A stretch of 9,890 nt of DNA from Opitutaceae bacterium. GTDB lineage: Bacteria; Verrucomicrobiota; Verrucomicrobiia; Opitutales; Opitutaceae. Below the pieces are notes generated by a model. It was not told where the DNA came from, ran no database searches, and was given only the letters and a program-made list of their open reading frames with translations. The stretch spans positions 1-9,890 of the forward strand of contig JAITDF010000708.1 of NCBI GenBank assembly GCA_031282705.1, read 5' to 3'. Below are positions 7,000-9,890 of the stretch, piece after piece; position 1 is the first letter of the stretch, and the number at the start of each line of letters is the position of its first letter. The position numbers and the translations under genes are program-made.

Positions 7000-9579
7000 C
7001 TATTTCTGGAGCGTGATGAGGGTGCGTCCCTCGGGTGTGCGTTTCAGGTCATAGGTATCGGTCTTGCCGTCGATGGCAATCGTTAGCCGGGTTTTATCGT
7101 CGTTCCACCCGGTCGCGGGGAGCGGGCCGCCGGCGCGGTGGGGGAAGAGGAGGATTTTGAAATCGGGTGCGACCGAGCGGCTGGCGATGACGAGGCGTTT
7201 GTCGAGGCCGAAGCTGCGGGAGCCGGAGAGCGAGCCCTTGATGGTTTCAGGCGAGAGGGTGTCTTTGCGCTCGTAGTCTTCGAGACGGAACGAGGGGCGG
7301 CTGGCATGGCGGCGCGCCTCGGCCGGGTCGCGCATGTCGAGCACGCGCACGAGGAGCTGGCGGTCGCCTTTGGCGGGTTTGGGAAGCCCCGTGGCGGGGT
7401 CGCGGCGCACGGTGGCGTCGCAGAGGATGATGTCGTTGGTTTTGAGCGAGGCGACGGCGGTGTTGGGGCCGGTCTGCATGAGCCATTCGTAGAGGCGCTC
7501 GCGGCCGTCTTTCTGGATGTCGTCAATGATGAGGACGTAGGGTTGCGGGGCGCGCGCGAAGACGAGTGTGCGGATTGCGCGCCGGACGGGGTTGTGCGGG
7601 TAGCGCACGGGCCAGGCGTCCTCGTCCCAGAGGCGCGGATCGGATTTTTGAAAACCCTGCCAGAAGAGGACGGGGCGGGGGCGTGTTTCTTTTTCGGGAA
7701 TGAGGCCGGCGTGATTGCGCTGGAATGCGCGGGCTTCGTCGCGGTAGCTGTCCCAGCGGGCGTATTTGAAGCGTTCAAAGGTGTCGGGATTCTCGGAAAC
7801 AATTTGTTTTGGCCAGAAATAGGAATAGGCGTCGGCGGAGTCGCAGGCGGCCATGAGAACGCGGCCGTCATCGTCGAGGCCGAGCCATTTGCCGGGGCCG
7901 GGCCAGTAACCCTGGCCAAGCCCGTCGATGAGAATGTTGTTGTGGTGGCGGGTTTCGACGGAACGGAAGTAGTCGCTGGCCCAGGAGCGCCCGAGCGCGG
8001 CGAGGGTGAAGTTTCCACGGTCGGCGTGCTCGTGGCTGGCGCCGACGGAGTCGGTGCGGCATTCGAACTGGACGAGGGTGGCGTCGGGCGCCCAGTTGTT
8101 GCGCGCGATGAGAGAGCTGCGCGCAGGGTCGAAGAGGGTGGTGGGGAGATTGAGTTTTTCGGCCGCTGCGGCGCAGTCCGCGGCATTGAGTTTCGCGGGT
8201 TCCTTGAGATTGGGGTCCGCCGCGGCCCATGCGAGGGGTTCTATGATATGGAATTTGCCCTGGAGGGCTTTGTTTTTTGTGGCGTGCATGAGTTCGCGCC
8301 AGACGAGTTCTATTTTCGGATCATCCGGGAAGTGATGGCGCCAGAAAGAAAGCGTTTCGAGCGAGGGGCCGCTGTCGCCGCCGTCGCCGTGGCTGGTCCA
8401 GTGTTCACGCGAAGGTTCCATCGAGTGGATATACCAGTCGATCATGGCGCGAAAGTGAGAGTGGCAGAGAAGGTTGTCCCCCCGCCGGGCGGCGGCGGCG
8501 AGGAAGGGGTTGCCCCAGACGAACCCGAATTGGGTGTATCCGACCGCTTCAGTGGACATGCCCGAGGGCGAAATGCCGTGGGTGAGGTAATCGCGGGCAA
8601 TTTCCACCCCCAGTTTGTAAACACGGGGATCGTAACCAGACTCGCCTTCGATGGCGAGGGCGAGAAGCGGCTGCTGAAGCCCGCAGGCGATCCAGTTCCA
8701 GTTGCGAAAATGATGAGGGAGGCGCGCCCCCATCCAGAGTTTGCCGGCGGTGGCTTCGGCGATGGTGGCGCGGACGATGTCGCGCTGTGCGTCCGTCATG
8801 CAGGGCCATGCGAAATCGTAGGCGTAGCCGAGGAGGTGCCCGCCCACGCCGTCGCGCATGCCTTGGTCGGAGACGATCGTGCCAGTGACCGGGCCTGATG
8901 TCCTGGCGCGCCAGACGTCGTCATGCATGGGCTGGCTGAAGGCGCGTTCGATGCCGGGCCGGATCATTGAAGCATAGGTGGTGATTGCAGTGGCGGCTTT
9001 GCGTCCGCGGGTGGCGTCGTCGGCGATAAGCGCGTCAAAGGCTTCCATTACAATGGCGTAAAAATAGGGTTGATAATGGCCGATGCCCGGGGGTGCGCCT
9101 TTTTGCGCAACGAGGGCGCCGGCGCCGGCTGCGTCACCGGCGGCGAGTTGTTCGTAGAGTTGCGCGCCCCACCAGACTTTGGTGTTGCGGATGGTGTCGT
9201 CCAGGCGCGTTTGGAGTGTCTGGCAAAGCGCCCGTCCGATGTTGGTTTCCTTCAAGCGTCGCCGCAGGTCGGGGAGATCGGCGGGACCAAAAAGAATGCG
9301 CGGGTGCACGCCGGGGGCGGGCAAAGCCGTGAGACGGTTTTTCGCAAAGCATGTCCGGTCCTCCCGGGCTTCAACGGCGATTTCGCCGGGCGTTTCAGGG
9401 AAAATATACACTCCGTCGAGAATCTCCCCGGCGGAAAGTTCCCCCCGCAGGTGGGCGGGCGTATTTGAAGACGGCGCCGCAAAAAGCTGCGTGAATGCCA
9501 AGCCAAGGTAAAAAAGACCGGATTGCAATGCGCGCGCCAGGCCATGCAAGGGATGATGTGTGCGATGTGTGTTTTCCAT
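7000..9579 (-). CDS. Exported heparinase II/III-type polysaccharide lyase
   Basis: This is predicted to cleave a uronic-acid-containing polysaccharide by beta-elimination. The exact substrate (alginate-like, glycosaminoglycan-like or plant/bacterial uronan) cannot be decided. From ATG 9579 it has 859 residues. A signal peptide is likely at 1-36, with hydrophobic core SGLFYLGLAFTQLF and an Ala-Ala cleavage site. HPRILFGPADLPDLRRRL near residue 90 is a typical opening of these lyases. An (alpha/alpha) toroid follows, containing NWNWIACG and GMSTEAVGYTQFG. The heparinase II/III beta-sandwich domain begins near 500 with SHEHADRGNFTLAALG (H516 is a candidate active-site or metal-site residue) and HHNNILIDGLGQGYW. 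The frame extends upstream to a TTG at 9642, but that lies at the boundary with foreign sequence and would bury the signal peptide, so ATG 9579 is preferred. No Shine-Dalgarno sequence is seen. It is the first gene of the probable operon with GH1. The family is recognised confidently, the substrate is not. Confidence 0.88.
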   Translation of the reverse strand: MENTHRTHHPLHGLARALQSGLFYLGLAFTQLFAAPSSNTPAHLRGELSAGEILDGVYIFPETPGEIAVEAREDRTCFAKNRLTALPAPGVHPRILFGPADLPDLRRRLKETNIGRALCQTLQTRLDDTIRNTKVWWGAQLYEQLAAGDAAGAGALVAQKGAPPGIGHYQPYFYAIVMEAFDALIADDATRGRKAATAITTYASMIRPGIERAFSQPMHDDVWRARTSGPVTGTIVSDQGMRDGVGGHLLGYAYDFAWPCMTDAQRDIVRATIAEATAGKLWMGARLPHHFRNWNWIACGLQQPLLALAIEGESGYDPRVYKLGVEIARDYLTHGISPSGMSTEAVGYTQFGFVWGNPFLAAAARRGDNLLCHSHFRAMIDWYIHSMEPSREHWTSHGDGGDSGPSLETLSFWRHHFPDDPKIELVWRELMHATKNKALQGKFHIIEPLAWAAADPNLKEPAKLNAADCAAAAEKLNLPTTLFDPARSSLIARNNWAPDATLVQFECRTDSVGASHEHADRGNFTLAALGRSWASDYFRSVETRHHNNILIDGLGQGYWPGPGKWLGLDDDGRVLMAACDSADAYSYFWPKQIVSENPDTFERFKYARWDSYRDEARAFQRNHAGLIPEKETRPRPVLFWQGFQKSDPRLWDEDAWPVRYPHNPVRRAIRTLVFARAPQPYVLIIDDIQKDGRERLYEWLMQTGPNTAVASLKTNDIILCDATVRRDPATGLPKPAKGDRQLLVRVLDMRDPAEARRHASRPSFRLEDYERKDTLSPETIKGSLSGSRSFGLDKRLVIASRSVAPDFKILLFPHRAGGPLPATGWNDDKTRLTIAIDGKTDTYDLKRTPEGRTLITLQK

Positions 9580-9640
9580 TTTTGGAGAAGAAGATTGGCC
9601 GGGAATGCCAAATATCATGCCCGGTTTGGTGTAGTTTCCC
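9580..9640. other. Short leader and composition junction upstream of the lyase
   Basis: About 55 bases separate the lyase ATG from the point where the retrotransposon-like reading frame stops resembling its family (around 9633-9638). This leader contains no recognisable promoter or ribosome binding site on the minus strand. Any native promoter probably lay further upstream and is absent from this window. The breakpoint is estimated from where protein similarity ends (after the residues NWE) and could be off by several bases. Confidence 0.55.
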
Positions 9641-9890
9641 AATTTGTATTAATATCCACCTCAGCGTCTAAGTTTGCCACTGCGAACCTACGTGTATCTG
9701 ATATTTCAACACGATACTGCTCTTTACCCTCTACCTCGTTTAATTTCTTGCTACTGAAACTCTCTGTCTGAAATCTGTGTGTCGTTTGTTTACCCACTGC
9801 CAATCTCTCCCTAATATTTGCCACCACCAGATAGTGGTCAGTATCACAATCTGCTGCCCTAAACAATCGGACATCAAGTATACTTGAATG
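9615..9890 (-). pseudogene. Fragment of an animal-type non-LTR retrotransposon endonuclease/reverse-transcriptase ORF
   Basis: The minus-strand frame is open from the window edge (9890) to a TGA at 9615-9617. It begins HSSILDVRLFRAADCDTDH, continues YLVVANIRERLAVGKQ, and has DAEVDINTNWE near its end. From memory, this matches the C-terminal part of the EEP (exonuclease-endonuclease-phosphatase) domain and following linker of LINE-type elements. These are abundant in insect genomes and often annotated as craniofacial development protein 2-like or endonuclease-reverse transcriptase. The TDH triplet corresponds to the conserved (S/T)DH with the catalytic histidine of that domain. Similarity ends after NWE; the last residues (TTPNRA) come from the adjoining sequence. 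GC is 103 of 250 bases in 9641-9890, far below the bacterial genes. No reverse transcriptase domain, target-site duplication or poly-A tail is visible. The element's clade (possibly RTE-like) is a guess. Confidence 0.8.

Noticed and set aside
7138..8898. Plus-strand open frame of 586 codons opposite the lyase
   Set aside because: It is antisense to the lyase, has no motifs, and its composition is that of a shadow frame.

Overview
The window looks like a high-GC bacterial carbohydrate-degradation locus with a short stretch of non-bacterial sequence at its right end. The best guess for the bacterium is Verrucomicrobiota, probably an Opitutaceae-type relative. This rests on high GC (43 of 60 bases in the sampled stretch 7381-7440), the absence of clear Shine-Dalgarno sequences before the genes, the CAZyme content, and a palindromic intergenic repeat array of a kind I associate with that group. 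The assignment is an inference; no rRNA or marker gene is present.

All four bacterial genes lie on the minus strand, so transcription runs from right to left. The first is an exported heparinase II/III-type polysaccharide lyase (9579 to 7000). Thirteen bases later comes a GH1 beta-glucosidase (6986 to 5586), and these two probably form an operon. A hairpin overlapping the GH1 stop codon may end that unit. The next ~500 bases hold no convincing gene but contain an array of inverted and tandem GC-rich repeats (5151-5330). A GH2 beta-glycosidase follows (5085, or possibly 5127, to 3265). After 106 bases comes a GH78 alpha-L-rhamnosidase (3158 to the left edge), whose C-terminal end lies outside the window. 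Together the set suggests depolymerisation of a uronic-acid-containing polysaccharide by the lyase, followed by trimming of rhamnose and beta-linked sugars. No transporter, regulator or sugar-catabolism gene is visible, so the substrate cannot be fixed.

The most unusual part is the right end. From about 9635 to 9890 the GC content falls to 41% (103 of 250 bases in 9641-9890). The minus strand there encodes an open frame running to the window edge that reads like the C-terminal end of the endonuclease domain of an animal (insect-type) non-LTR retrotransposon, with the motif DCDTDHYLVVA. Its similarity stops abruptly about 55 bases upstream of the lyase start. The simplest reading is a chimeric metagenomic contig joining gut-bacterial DNA to host insect DNA (for example termite or cockroach). 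A true insertion or transfer cannot be excluded from the sequence alone. Apart from this junction and the repeat array, I see no new biological system: the locus is a fairly ordinary CAZyme cluster.
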